Positions 35,220 to 43,886 of a stretch of DNA of 64,000 nt are shown here, piece by piece. Within the stretch, counting starts at the first letter, position 1, and each line of letters opens with the position of its first letter. Position numbers and translations under genes: made by a program. The stretch lies in assembly GCA_023423335.1 (NCBI GenBank), contig JAFAFU010000014.1:104728-168727 (forward strand), written 5' to 3'. Under the pieces are notes generated by a model that was given only the letters and a program-made list of their open reading frames with translations, was not told where the DNA came from and ran no database searches. This DNA is from Bacillota bacterium. GTDB lineage: Bacteria; Bacillota; Clostridia; Lachnospirales; Lachnospiraceae.

Positions 35220-35366
35220 ATGATAAACTTTGATGAAGAGATTGAAAAATTCCAACCGAGCCTGGAGATTGAGCAGGCAGAAGATATCATTCACAATAAT
35301 GATCTTACGGATATTGCGGATATATTGAAGGAACTGCTTAAGGGTAACACAGAGATAAACTCATAA
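35220..35366 (+). CDS. Small acidic protein of unknown function (48 aa)
   Basis: ATG 35220 is preceded by GGGAGG (35205-35210) at nine bases. The 48 residues are acidic and helical (INFDEEIEKFQPSLEIEQAE, then LTDIADILKELLKG), without signal or membrane segment. The stop is only 25 bases before the zinc-ribbon TPR gene, so the two are probably co-transcribed. I do not recognise a family. Confidence 0.6.
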   Translation: MINFDEEIEKFQPSLEIEQAEDIIHNNDLTDIADILKELLKGNTEINS

Positions 35367-35391
35367 TGATAAGAGGTTAGGTGGGGATATT

Positions 35392-36798
35392 ATGATCTGC
35401 CCGAATTGCCAAAGTAATGTGTCGGATAAGAGAAAGCGCTGCGACCGCTGCGGTGCGGATCTGACGCTTTCCAGGAAGATATTCAGGGCTTCCAATCAAT
35501 ACTATAATTTAGGACTTTCCAAAGCCAAAGTCCGGGATCTTTCCGGAGCAATTGTTGCGCTTCGGAAGAGTCTTGAAATGAATAAAGCCAATACAGATGC
35601 GAGAAATCTGCTGGGTCTTATCTACTATGAGATGGGAGAGACCGTAGCAGCGCTTAGTGAATGGGTAATCAGCAGACATTTTGCCCCAACCGGAAATGAC
35701 GCTGAGGAATATATTAATGCGGTACAATCCAATCCCACTAAGCTTGACAGCCTGAATCAAGCGATAAAACGTTATAATACGGCATTGTCCTATGCAAAGC
35801 AGGGCAGTGACGATCTGGCGATTATCCAGCTGAAAAAAGTAGTAACCTTGAATCCGCATTTCATCCGGGCCTTCCAGCTGCTGGCACTGCTCCACATGAA
35901 GAACGGCGATAGTGAGCGTGCCAAGAAATGTCTGATCCGGGCAGGAAAAATAGATGTATCAAATACCACAACGTTAAGATATATGAGAGAATTGGAGCCT
36001 CCGGCCGCTGCCAGTAAGGACGGGGAAGGACAGGCAGATACGGAAAAAAGCCTGACCGGTTCCATCATGCCGATAACCTCCTATAAGGAGGATAAACCCA
36101 ATATCATGGCCTTTGTTAATCTGGTAATCGGGGTGGTAGTAGGACTGGCAGTAATGGCCATCCTGGTAATTCCCTCCATTAAGAAGAACCAGACCACGGA
36201 GGATAACAAAGGGTATGTGGATTACAGTGCAGGTCTGGCGACGTTAGAGGAGAAGGAAGAGACAATCAAATCTCTCCAACAGGATAACATGGAGTTGGAG
36301 CAGCGAATTGCCCTGCTGCAGACTCAGATTGACAGCATTGTCATTCCGGAAGTGAATCCGGAGCTTTATGATACATTGTTCCTGGTATCGGAACAGTATC
36401 TGGAGGAACTGGTGAAAGAGGAGAAAGATCGGGATTTTACAGGGGTGGCGGAAGTATTGCTGGCGATCGATACGACGCAGTACGAGTCGGAAGCTTCCAC
36501 CAGTTTATATACCCGTTTGACAGAAGCAATCTATCCGATTGTCTCGGATCAGTATTATGATGAGGGTCATGATTTATACGGTGATAATAAATATGAAGAG
36601 GCATTGGAAATCCTGCTGAAAGCTTATAAGCTGGATCCCACGAATGTAAGTGCCATCTACTTTATAGGAAGAAGCTATCACCGGCTCGGTGATTATGAAA
36701 ACGCAACCTTATACTATACGATCATTACAACTGACCATACCGATTCCAACCGATATAATGCAGCGGTAGACAGGCTTGCTGAGATACCGGCTCACTGA
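35392..36798 (+). CDS. Zinc-ribbon TPR membrane protein
   Basis: 468 residues. An N-terminal zinc ribbon (CPNC and CDRC, Cys 3, 6, 17, 20), then cytoplasmic TPR-like repeats (about 33-200, for example LSGAIVALRKSLEMNKANTD and DLAIIQLKKVVTLNPHFIRA). One transmembrane helix follows (about 238-262), then a coiled coil (about 280-315) and a C-terminal TPR region (about 390-460, EALEILLKAYKLDPTNVSAI). The shape suggests an adaptor coupling a cytoplasmic partner to an envelope one. It lies just upstream of the spoIIA operon but is separated from it by a terminator. Function unknown. Confidence 0.75.
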   Translation: MICPNCQSNVSDKRKRCDRCGADLTLSRKIFRASNQYYNLGLSKAKVRDLSGAIVALRKSLEMNKANTDARNLLGLIYYEMGETVAALSEWVISRHFAPTGNDAEEYINAVQSNPTKLDSLNQAIKRYNTALSYAKQGSDDLAIIQLKKVVTLNPHFIRAFQLLALLHMKNGDSERAKKCLIRAGKIDVSNTTTLRYMRELEPPAAASKDGEGQADTEKSLTGSIMPITSYKEDKPNIMAFVNLVIGVVVGLAVMAILVIPSIKKNQTTEDNKGYVDYSAGLATLEEKEETIKSLQQDNMELEQRIALLQTQIDSIVIPEVNPELYDTLFLVSEQYLEELVKEEKDRDFTGVAEVLLAIDTTQYESEASTSLYTRLTEAIYPIVSDQYYDEGHDLYGDNKYEEALEILLKAYKLDPTNVSAIYFIGRSYHRLGDYENATLYYTIITTDHTDSNRYNAAVDRLAEIPAH

Positions 36799-36827
36799 GC
36801 TAGCAGCTCACTGAGCTAATAGCTCAG
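36790..36827 (+). repeat. 16-bp tandem repeat at the stop of the TPR gene
   Basis: GCTCACTGAGCTAGCA (36790-36805), GCTCACTGAGCTAATA (36806-36821), GCTCAG. The first unit contains the stop codon of the TPR gene. Two and a third copies; probably replication slippage. Confidence 0.75.
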
Positions 36828-36860
36828 GAGTAATGGAATAACGTAAGATAAAAGCTTATG

Positions 36861-36914
36861 GAAAAGACATTTATGGAGAAGGGAAAACCTTTCCAGCAAA
36901 GGTCTTTTCTTTTT
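36861..36914 (+). terminator. Terminator between the TPR gene and spoIIAA
   Basis: GAAAAGACATTT (36861-36872) pairs with AAAGGTCTTTTC (36898-36909) with one mismatch, followed by TTTTTAT. It separates the TPR operon from the sporulation operon. Confidence 0.75.
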
Positions 36915-36949
36915 ATATTATCACATCGGGACAGGAGGGAGAATATTAC

Positions 36950-37339
36950 ATGCAGAATGGCAGACCAGGTAAAAAAATGGATAAACCGGGAGAGGAGGGA
37001 GCTGTTTACGAAATCAACCAGAGATGTCTGATTATCAGACTTCAGGGAGAGCTCGATCATCATAATGCAATTCAAATCCGGGAAAAAGCAGATAAGCTGA
37101 TTGAAAGAAATCATATTAAGCATATTGTTTTTGATTTTTCCGCTGCAGCTTTCATGGATAGTGCAGGAATTGGAGTTATTATGGGCAGATACAGGAAAGT
37201 AATCTTTATTGGGGGTAAGATCGCGGTTGCAAGCGTCAATGTAACGGTTGACCGGATTTTTAAGCTGTCAGGGCTTTATAAGATCATTGAAAAATATGAT
37301 ACGGTGGAAGCCGCATTGAATACCCTGCAAAAAGTATAA
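36950..37339 (+). CDS. spoIIAA: Anti-sigma F factor antagonist SpoIIAA
   Basis: 129-residue STAS-domain protein. When dephosphorylated in the forespore it captures SpoIIAB and frees sigma F. The phospho-acceptor is Ser71 in AAFMDSAGIGVIMGR, the classic site. About 20 extra N-terminal residues are rich in Lys and Gly compared with B. subtilis SpoIIAA; an internal ATG at 36977 would shorten it. GGAGGGAG precedes the ATG. First gene of spoIIAA-spoIIAB-sigF. Confidence 0.93.
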   Translation: MQNGRPGKKMDKPGEEGAVYEINQRCLIIRLQGELDHHNAIQIREKADKLIERNHIKHIVFDFSAAAFMDSAGIGVIMGRYRKVIFIGGKIAVASVNVTVDRIFKLSGLYKIIEKYDTVEAALNTLQKV

Positions 37340-37395
37340 CTGCACGGGAAAATGGGTTGACCGTTTGATTAAGGGAAAGGGGATAGGAAATCATT

Positions 37396-37869
37396 ATGAA
37401 CGATACGAACAGAATGTCATTGGAGTTTGAGAGCAGGTCCCAGAATGAGAGCTTTGCCAGAACCGTAGCGGCAGCCTTCGCTGCATCACTGGATCCGACC
37501 ATAGAGGAGCTGGCAGACATAAAAACAGCAATTTCCGAGGCAGTCACAAACTGCATAATCCATGGTTATGAGAACCGAATCGGGATCATCACTATGAAAT
37601 GCAGCATTTCCGGAAATGAGCTATCCGTTGAGATAGCGGATCAGGGAGTAGGGATCGAGAATATTGCAAAGGCGATGGAACCGCTATATACCACCCGGCC
37701 TGAATTAGAACGGTCCGGGATGGGCTTCTCCTTTATGGAGGCCTTTATGGACGAGCTTGAAGTGGAATCAGCAGTGGGCAAGGGAACCCTGGTTAAAATG
37801 AAAAAGAGAATAGGAAAAACGGATCTGTTAAAAGGGTATACGCAGGAAGCCAAACAGGAAGTGTATTGA
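37396..37869 (+). CDS. spoIIAB: Anti-sigma F factor/serine kinase SpoIIAB
   Basis: 157 residues, GHKL ATPase fold. N-box ISEAVTNCIIHGYE, G1 box EIADQGVGIENI, and lid RSGMGFSFMEAFMDE. It holds sigma F inactive and phosphorylates SpoIIAA. Encoded between its two partners. Confidence 0.94.
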   Translation: MNDTNRMSLEFESRSQNESFARTVAAAFAASLDPTIEELADIKTAISEAVTNCIIHGYENRIGIITMKCSISGNELSVEIADQGVGIENIAKAMEPLYTTRPELERSGMGFSFMEAFMDELEVESAVGKGTLVKMKKRIGKTDLLKGYTQEAKQEVY

Positions 37870-37899
37870 TACATAAGTCAGAAGGGAGTGAGGTTTAAT

Positions 37900-38616
37900 G
37901 TGGATACGCTTGAACTGATTAAAAGATCCAGAGAAGGGGATAGGGAAGCCCGTGACAGGGTAGTAACAGAGAATGTAGGGCTTGTATGGAGTATTGTCCG
38001 AAGATTCGCTAACCGGGGGCATGAGATGGAGGATCTGTTTCAGATTGGGAGCATCGGATTGATAAAGGCAATTGATAAATTTGATTCCTCCTATAATGTT
38101 AAATTTTCCACTTATGCAGTGCCTATGATAACCGGTGAGATTAAGAGATTTTTAAGGGATGACGGAATGATTAAGGTGAGCCGGTCCCTGAAGGAAACGG
38201 CTACCCGGATCAGGATAGTAAGAGAAAAATACGGGAACAGCTATGGGAGAGAACCTACCATTGAAGAGATTGGTGAAGAGCTGAATATAGCTAAGGATGA
38301 AATCGTTATGGCCCTGGAAACCGGGGCGGAAGTAGAATCATTATACAAAACAATATACCAGGGCGACGGAAGCCCAATCTTTCTGATTGATAAATTGACA
38401 GAGACAAAGGATGAAAGCGAAAATTTAATTGATAAGCTTGCGTTAAAGGAGGTAATCGCTTCCTTGGGTGAAAAGGAACAGGAAATTATCAAGCTTAGAT
38501 ATTTTAAAGATAGAACACAGACGGATATTGCCAAGGAATTAGGTATTTCCCAGGTGCAGGTGTCCAGGATGGAGAAAAGAATATTAAAAATTATGAGAGA
38601 AAAGCTGGGCGCATGA
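37900..38616 (+). CDS. sigF: RNA polymerase sigma-F factor
   Basis: Forespore-specific sigma factor, about 238 residues. Region 2 is recognisable in FQIGSIGLIKAIDKFD and KFSTYAVPMITGEIKRFLRD; region 4 in LGISQVQVSRMEKRILKIM. GTG 37900 is chosen because GGGAGTGAGG (37884-37893) gives normal spacing, while GTG 37888 would be adjacent to its own ribosome site. It ends 55 bases before a strong terminator. Confidence 0.94.
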   Translation: MDTLELIKRSREGDREARDRVVTENVGLVWSIVRRFANRGHEMEDLFQIGSIGLIKAIDKFDSSYNVKFSTYAVPMITGEIKRFLRDDGMIKVSRSLKETATRIRIVREKYGNSYGREPTIEEIGEELNIAKDEIVMALETGAEVESLYKTIYQGDGSPIFLIDKLTETKDESENLIDKLALKEVIASLGEKEQEIIKLRYFKDRTQTDIAKELGISQVQVSRMEKRILKIMREKLGA

Positions 38617-38671
38617 GCCAGCCATATGTTTCCAGTATAGTAAAGTTTATTCATCACATAATAATAAAAAG

Positions 38672-38703
38672 AAAGCATCAGATAAGGAATCTGATGCTTT
38701 TTT
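38672..38703 (+). terminator. Terminator after sigF
   Basis: AAAGCATCAGAT (38672-38683), loop AAGGA, ATCTGATGCTTT (38689-38700) and TTT. It separates spoIIA from the spoVA genes. Confidence 0.88.
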
Positions 38704-38746
38704 CCCGTAAATACGGTAAAACGTACAGGAAAGGCACGGTGATGTT

Positions 38747-38902
38747 ATGTTGGTCAAAAAAAGGAGGCTATTGCTGGCAGCTGCATTTCTGATTGTTGCG
38801 GCGGTAGCAGTGGTATTATTCGTAACATTCTTAACGGGCGGAAAGGTGGACGAATTTGAAGGAACCCTGGTAAAGACGGCTATGCCGGTATGGTATATCT
38901 AA
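38747..38902 (+). CDS. Small membrane protein upstream of spoVAC (51 aa)
   Basis: ATG 38747 to TAA 38900-38902. Lysine/arginine start (MLVKKRR) and one hydrophobic helix (about residues 8-29, LLLAAAFLIVAAVAVVLFVT), then a short polar tail ending in VKTAMPVWYI. The ribosome site is weak (GGTGATG only). The 34-base distance to spoVAC suggests co-expression in the forespore. No family recognised. Confidence 0.5.
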   Translation: MLVKKRRLLLAAAFLIVAAVAVVLFVTFLTGGKVDEFEGTLVKTAMPVWYI

Positions 38903-38935
38903 ACTGGTATAAGCGGTAAGCATGTGGAGGTAGCT

Positions 38936-39436
38936 ATGGCTAATAATAAACAATCGATATCCGGCGTGGTGAAGGAACAGAATACCACAATAAGGAATGA
39001 AAAGTATAACAAATATGTAAAGCAGGTAACGCCTAAATTCAGCACTCTAAAGAATTGTATCAAGGCTTTTGTTATCGGCGGAATTATCTGCACCATCGGA
39101 CAGGCATTTACGAATTATTATTTTTCCATATCGTCGGATATGGAGCTGTCAAAATCCTATACAACCTTATCCCTTGTATTTCTGGCTATCCTGCTGACCG
39201 GAATCGGCTGGTATCAAAAACTGGCAAAATTCGGAGGAGCAGGGACCTTGGTTCCGATTACCGGATTTGCAAATGCTGTCGCTGCTCCGGCTGTGGAATA
39301 TAAGAAGGAGGGGCAGGTTTTTGGTGTGGGCTGCAAGATATTCACGATTGCAGGTCCGGTTATCCTATATGGTATCTTTTCATCCTGGGTACTGGGATTA
39401 ATCTACTACATTCTGAAGCAGATGGGAGTAGTATGA
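38936..39436 (+). CDS. spoVAC: Stage V sporulation protein AC
   Basis: 166-residue membrane protein, part of the SpoVA channel that takes dipicolinic acid into the forespore and releases it in germination; SpoVAC is the mechanosensitive pore candidate. Typical blocks are FVIGGIICTIGQAFTNYYF, KFGGAGTLVPITGFANAVAA and EGQVFGVGCKIFTIAGPVI. ATG 38936 follows GTGGAGG at five bases. Its stop codon is the first base triplet of dispersed repeat copy B. Confidence 0.93.
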   Translation: MANNKQSISGVVKEQNTTIRNEKYNKYVKQVTPKFSTLKNCIKAFVIGGIICTIGQAFTNYYFSISSDMELSKSYTTLSLVFLAILLTGIGWYQKLAKFGGAGTLVPITGFANAVAAPAVEYKKEGQVFGVGCKIFTIAGPVILYGIFSSWVLGLIYYILKQMGVV

Positions 39437-39500
39437 AAAGAATTTTGAAAGAACCAAAATTCTTGGGAAGAACTGCGAAGCTCGCATGGTGCTCACTCCT
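39434..39500 (+). repeat. Dispersed repeat, copy B, inside the spoVA operon
   Basis: 67 bp starting exactly at the spoVAC stop codon (TGAAAAGAATTTTGAA) and ending GGTGCTCACTCCT. It matches copy A at 35063-35132. It is followed by a palindrome AATGTGAATTT-N7-AAATTCACATT at 39513-39541. It widens the spoVAC-spoVAD gap to 155 bases. Confidence 0.8.
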
Positions 39501-39591
39501 GTGAATGTTCGCAATGTGAATTTATAATGCAAATTCACATTATAGGTGCTATAAAAAGAATTAGTCAATTTGATAAGGAGCTGCAAAAGTG

Positions 39592-40674
39592 ATGGATATG
39601 AATAATAAGGCACAAAGTAAGGCCGTTTCAACGACCTCCGGATCCAAGATGGCAGGAAAGCAGAGTATAATATTTCAAAACCCTCCTTATATCATATCGG
39701 GTTCTTCGGTGGCAGGGAAGAAAGAGAGTGAGGGTCCCTTAGGACAGTTATTTGATATGGTCTGGGAGGATCCTATGCTGGGTAAGGACAGCTGGGAGGA
39801 AGCAGAAAGTGAATTAATGAAAGAGGCGGCACAGAAAGCCATACAGAAGGCGGAATTGAAAAATACGGATATCCGTTATCTAATCGGTGGTGATCTGCTG
39901 GGACAATTGATTGCGACCTCTTTCGGCGTTGCAGAGCTTAACATTCCGATGTTTGGTGTTTATGGTGCTTGCTCCACTATGGGAGAATCAATGTCAATCG
40001 GTGCAATTTTAGTTGAGGGAGGGTTTGCAGATAAGGTAATTGCCCTGACCTCCAGCCATTTTGCCGGGGCAGAAAAACAATTCCGTTTCCCGCTGGATTA
40101 TGGGAACCAGCGGCCTTATTCCGCATCCTGGACAGTAACCGGCAGCGGTGCCGTAATCATATCAAGCCAGCCTGCGGGTAAAAAAGCAAATGGTGAGGCA
40201 GATATTTGCATAACCGGTATTACGACGGGCAAGATAGTGGATTATGGTATTAAAGACTCCATGAATATGGGTGCAGCAATGGCACCGGCTGCCTTTGAGA
40301 CCATAAAACAGAATTTTGAAGACCTGGGTGTAAAGCCTGACTATTATGATAAGATCATTACCGGTGATCTGGGGTATGTAGGAAAGAATATTTTAATTGA
40401 ATTGCTGAATGAAAAAGATTATGATATTTCAAAGAATCATATGGATTGCGGTATCGAGATGTTTGACAAGGAGAAACAGGATACTCATGCCGGAGGAAGC
40501 GGATGCGGCTGTTCCGCAATTACCTTTACCGCTTATATTATGAAGCAGCTGAAGGAAAAGGCGTGGAAAAGGGTGCTGTTTGTACCTACGGGAGCACTCC
40601 TGTCGCAGGTAAGCTTCAATGAAGGCAATACCGTGCCCGGTATTGCTCATGCAGTTATGGTGGAGTCAAAATAA
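39592..40674 (+). CDS. spoVAD: Stage V sporulation protein AD
   Basis: Soluble thiolase-fold protein of about 360 residues that binds dipicolinic acid at the inner spore membrane. Blocks typical of the family: MFGVYGACSTMGESMSIGAI, ALTSSHFAGAEKQFRFPL, ASWTVTGSGAVI and THAGGSGCGCSAI. AAGGAG at 39575-39580 serves either GTG 39589 or ATG 39592. Unusual feature: the dispersed repeat between it and spoVAC. Confidence 0.93.
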   Translation: MDMNNKAQSKAVSTTSGSKMAGKQSIIFQNPPYIISGSSVAGKKESEGPLGQLFDMVWEDPMLGKDSWEEAESELMKEAAQKAIQKAELKNTDIRYLIGGDLLGQLIATSFGVAELNIPMFGVYGACSTMGESMSIGAILVEGGFADKVIALTSSHFAGAEKQFRFPLDYGNQRPYSASWTVTGSGAVIISSQPAGKKANGEADICITGITTGKIVDYGIKDSMNMGAAMAPAAFETIKQNFEDLGVKPDYYDKIITGDLGYVGKNILIELLNEKDYDISKNHMDCGIEMFDKEKQDTHAGGSGCGCSAITFTAYIMKQLKEKAWKRVLFVPTGALLSQVSFNEGNTVPGIAHAVMVESK

Positions 40675-40718
40675 GAAAAGCTTTTGCCAATATTGGCAAA
40701 ATAGAAGGAGTTGGATAC

Positions 40719-41075
40719 ATGGATTATTTAAAAGCATTTGTTGTTGGTGGTGCAATCTGTGCTGCCACACAGATTTTATTGGATAAAACCAAGCTTATGC
40801 CGGGGCGTGTCATGGTTATTTTAGTTTGTCTCGGCGCCATTTTGGGAGCGGTAGGACTTTATGAGCCTTTTGCCAAATGGGCCGGCGCCGGTGCCAGTGT
40901 TCCTCTTAGCGGATTCGGCAATGTTTTATTTAAAGGAATTAAGGATGCAGTGAACAAGGAGGGATTCATCGGCATATTCAAGGGAGGGTTTACCTCCTCT
41001 GCCGTCGGTATCTCTGCAGCTATTATTTTTAGCTATATTGCCTCCTGGTTCTTTAATGCGAAAATGAAATCATGA
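40719..41075 (+). CDS. spoVAE: Stage V sporulation protein AE (SpoVAEb)
   Basis: 118-residue membrane protein with about four hydrophobic segments: MDYLKAFVVGGAICAATQIL, PGRVMVILVCLGAILGAVGL, WAGAGASVPLSGFGNVLF, and a final SAAIIFSYIASWFF. It completes the conserved C-D-Eb core of the SpoVA channel. GAAGGAG precedes the ATG. SpoVAA, AB, AEa and AF genes are not present here, as is common in clostridia. Confidence 0.92.
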   Translation: MDYLKAFVVGGAICAATQILLDKTKLMPGRVMVILVCLGAILGAVGLYEPFAKWAGAGASVPLSGFGNVLFKGIKDAVNKEGFIGIFKGGFTSSAVGISAAIIFSYIASWFFNAKMKS

Positions 41076-41104
41076 CGAAAAAGCCGGACAGGTGCAAAGA
41101 TACC

Positions 41105-41162
41105 AGAGGCACCGGATGCTTCCCTGTACAAAGTGTGTATATGGAAAGTATTCGGTGCCTCT
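41105..41162. terminator. Hairpin between convergent spoVAE and the PBP gene
   Basis: AGAGGCACCGGATGCTTCC (41105-41123) pairs with GGAAAGTATTCGGTGCCTCT (41143-41162). On the minus strand it reads like the typA terminator element (GCACCGAATACTTTCCATA against GCCGAATACTTCCCATA). T-tracts are weak on both sides. Confidence 0.65.
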
Positions 41163-41183
41163 TATTCTGTTATTCTGCTGAGA

Positions 41184-43862
41184 TTATTCCAACAACAGGT
41201 TCTGCCGGAAATTAAATAAAGAAGAGTTTATGTCCGGCAATTCCGTCGCAGGCTCGTAAGGCGGCTCATCCTCATAATAGTTAACGGCTGTATGGAGCTT
41301 GCAGCTTGCGGTAGGTAATAAAAACGGAGTATCAAAGGTTTCGCAAATCTCGGTCTTATTGAGATAAACGACTTCTTTCACAGTGTCCGCGGGACAATTG
41401 TTCGTTGCCAATGCTTTTGAAGCCGTACATATCTTTGCTTTTACATGAATATCGCAGTACTCGGTAGGTTCCGTACCTTTGGCAAAATACTCCACCCTTG
41501 TGGAATCTCCGCCCAGGTAATGGTCGCATAAGCCCTCCACGGCCAGTTTACCGGATTTGGTACAGATTTTTGCGGTAACAATGGAATCCGGCATTGTAAA
41601 CTCCTTGGTTTCCAGCTGCTTCTCAATATGAATCCGTTCCATGATGGTTTTCCATATTACCCTGTTATAGGACCGATCCGTCTGGGTACGGTTATTATCA
41701 AAACCGGACCACACGGTTGCCGTGTAATACGGAGAAAATCCGGAGAACCACAAATCATTGTAATCTGAAGTGGAGCCGGTTTTTCCTGCCACCGGCATAT
41801 TAACCGCAGTTAATTTCAGATTCTTGCCGGTACCCACATTTACCACATCCTCCATGGCATTGGTCAGCAGCCAGGCGGTGGATTCCTTTATTACATGTTC
41901 CTTCTTCGGTTTATTTTCAAGAAGGACTTTACCGTCGTGATCCAGAATCTTTGTATAGAAGATAGGCTCGGTATAGATACCATTGTTGGCAATTACCGCG
42001 TAAGCAGCCGTTAATTCCAGGTTAGATACACCATCGGTCAGACCGCCGAGAGCCATCGGCGGATTAATATCCGATACGACCCGGCCATCCGGTTCCTTTC
42101 TTGATTCAACCAGGGAAGTAAATCCAAGGTTCTTAAGATAGTCATAACCAACCTGTGGAGTTACCTCAACCAGGGTTTTTACGGTAACGATATTCATGGA
42201 ATCATAAATACCTTTTCGTAAGGTGTTTAAACCTTCATATTCCTTTTTGGACTTCCAGTTATTCACTTCCGTCTCGGTACCGGGATAATAATAAGGTCCG
42301 GCATCATCCTGTACGCTGGCCAGAGTATATCCGGCGGTATCAAGTGCAGGCAGGTAAGTGGATAGTACCTTAAATGTGGATCCCGGCTGCCGGACAGTAT
42401 TGGTCGCCCGATTCAAGGTCCGGTTACCGATTTTCTCTCCGCGGCCTCCAATAATGGCAGACACATAACCGGTGTGCTGGTCCATAACAACAAAGGAAGA
42501 CTGGGGCTGGATCGTCATAGTAACCTTTTCGCCCAGTATGACATCCCCTTCCTGAAGCATTGCCTCCCGGAAATCATCAATCTTTTTCTGCATATCCTCC
42601 TTATCGATGTACAGCAAGGAGAATTTGCTGTTGCTGGAATCAACATATAAATTGTCCGGATCGGGGTAATCCTTGTAATAATCCAGCAGATCCTGGTTGT
42701 GATAGTGTCTTGCGGTATCTTCATCATCACCATGCTGGATAGAAAGGGCATAAGTCAGTTCCCAGTAAGAAATGCCCATCTCAGGGAAATAGCTTTCATC
42801 CGAGTAAATATCATTACATATCTTTTGAATTACAGGATCCTGTGTAGTATAGATGGTTAAGCCGCCGGTATACAACAGATTAGAGGCCTGAGCCTGGGTA
42901 TAACCCAGCTCTGTCTGCAGATCCTCCATGACCTGCTCGATTAATTCATCGACAAAATAACTGTAATACGAGGTGGAATCAAGTTCATCATTAATGGACT
43001 GGATCCGGGGATATACTTCATCCGCTATTGCAATATCGTATTCTTCTTTTGTGCAAAGTCCCTGATCCAGCATTTCATTGAGCACTTCGTTCTTACGGAG
43101 CTCATTCCGCTCGGGATTGGTGATCGGGTTATGATATACCGGAAGCTGCGCAACGGCTGCAATAACGGCAGCCTCGGAGAGAGTCAGATCCTGGACATCC
43201 TTATTAAAATAGCGTCTGGAAGCGGTCTGTACACCATAGGTTCCCGCACCCAGGTTAATGGTATTCAGATAGTATTCCAGGATAGTCTTCTTGTCTAATT
43301 CGTTTTCCAGCTGGATTGCAAGATACTGTTCCTGAATTTTACGTTCCAGGCGGTCGATGAAGAACTGTTCCCTGCCCCCGTCAAAAACCTGATTTTTCAG
43401 CAGCTGTTGGGTAAGGGTGCTGCCTCCCTCGCTGAAGTCACCGCTTTTCAGTCCAAGAAAAGTGGCACGGAAGATACCTTTTACATCAATTCCATAATGA
43501 TCATAAAAGCGTTCATCCTCAATGGCGATGAAAGCATTCTGAACTACCTTAGGAATTTGATCAATGGTTACATAGACCCGGTTTGACATGGAGCCGACCA
43601 GATTTTCGATTTCATTGCCTTCACTATCCAATACCTTGGTGGTATAACGGGTAGGTATGACATCAATTTGTGAGATATCCGGTGCACTGTCAGCCAAGCC
43701 TTTAATATACCCAAAGCCGGCATAAGCACAAACAATGGTTACAAAGACAATAACGACAATACCCAGCCGAAATAAAGTGACTCTGGTTTTGGATATTAAT
43801 CTTCGTGAAGTAGATTTTATATAATGCTGTTTTTCTTCTATGCCTTTTTTACTATAATCCAT
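41184..43862 (-). CDS. Class A penicillin-binding protein (transglycosylase/transpeptidase), PBP1A-like
   Basis: 892 residues. Membrane helix at about 25-50, then the GT51 glycosyltransferase domain (EDERFYDHYGIDVKG, GGSTLTQQLLKN, KILE/KTILEYYLNTINLG). The penicillin-binding domain has the active serine in RQPGSTFKV and the KTGS motif in VAGKTGSTSDYNDLWF. A cysteine-containing C-terminal tail (about 775-880, four to six Cys) is usual for clostridial PBP1 enzymes. ATG 43862 has GGAGG upstream. The gene's upstream region holds a palindromic repeat element (43887-44064). Confidence 0.93.
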   Translation of the reverse strand: MDYSKKGIEEKQHYIKSTSRRLISKTRVTLFRLGIVVIVFVTIVCAYAGFGYIKGLADSAPDISQIDVIPTRYTTKVLDSEGNEIENLVGSMSNRVYVTIDQIPKVVQNAFIAIEDERFYDHYGIDVKGIFRATFLGLKSGDFSEGGSTLTQQLLKNQVFDGGREQFFIDRLERKIQEQYLAIQLENELDKKTILEYYLNTINLGAGTYGVQTASRRYFNKDVQDLTLSEAAVIAAVAQLPVYHNPITNPERNELRKNEVLNEMLDQGLCTKEEYDIAIADEVYPRIQSINDELDSTSYYSYFVDELIEQVMEDLQTELGYTQAQASNLLYTGGLTIYTTQDPVIQKICNDIYSDESYFPEMGISYWELTYALSIQHGDDEDTARHYHNQDLLDYYKDYPDPDNLYVDSSNSKFSLLYIDKEDMQKKIDDFREAMLQEGDVILGEKVTMTIQPQSSFVVMDQHTGYVSAIIGGRGEKIGNRTLNRATNTVRQPGSTFKVLSTYLPALDTAGYTLASVQDDAGPYYYPGTETEVNNWKSKKEYEGLNTLRKGIYDSMNIVTVKTLVEVTPQVGYDYLKNLGFTSLVESRKEPDGRVVSDINPPMALGGLTDGVSNLELTAAYAVIANNGIYTEPIFYTKILDHDGKVLLENKPKKEHVIKESTAWLLTNAMEDVVNVGTGKNLKLTAVNMPVAGKTGSTSDYNDLWFSGFSPYYTATVWSGFDNNRTQTDRSYNRVIWKTIMERIHIEKQLETKEFTMPDSIVTAKICTKSGKLAVEGLCDHYLGGDSTRVEYFAKGTEPTEYCDIHVKAKICTASKALATNNCPADTVKEVVYLNKTEICETFDTPFLLPTASCKLHTAVNYYEDEPPYEPATELPDINSSLFNFRQNLLLE

Positions 43863-43886
43863 AACAAACCTCCATTTAGGACAGAT

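Noticed and set aside
36799..36949. Sigma-H promoter for the spoIIA operon
   Set aside because: AGGAGTAAT is present, but no GAAT-like -10 box falls at the right distance; cannot be supported.
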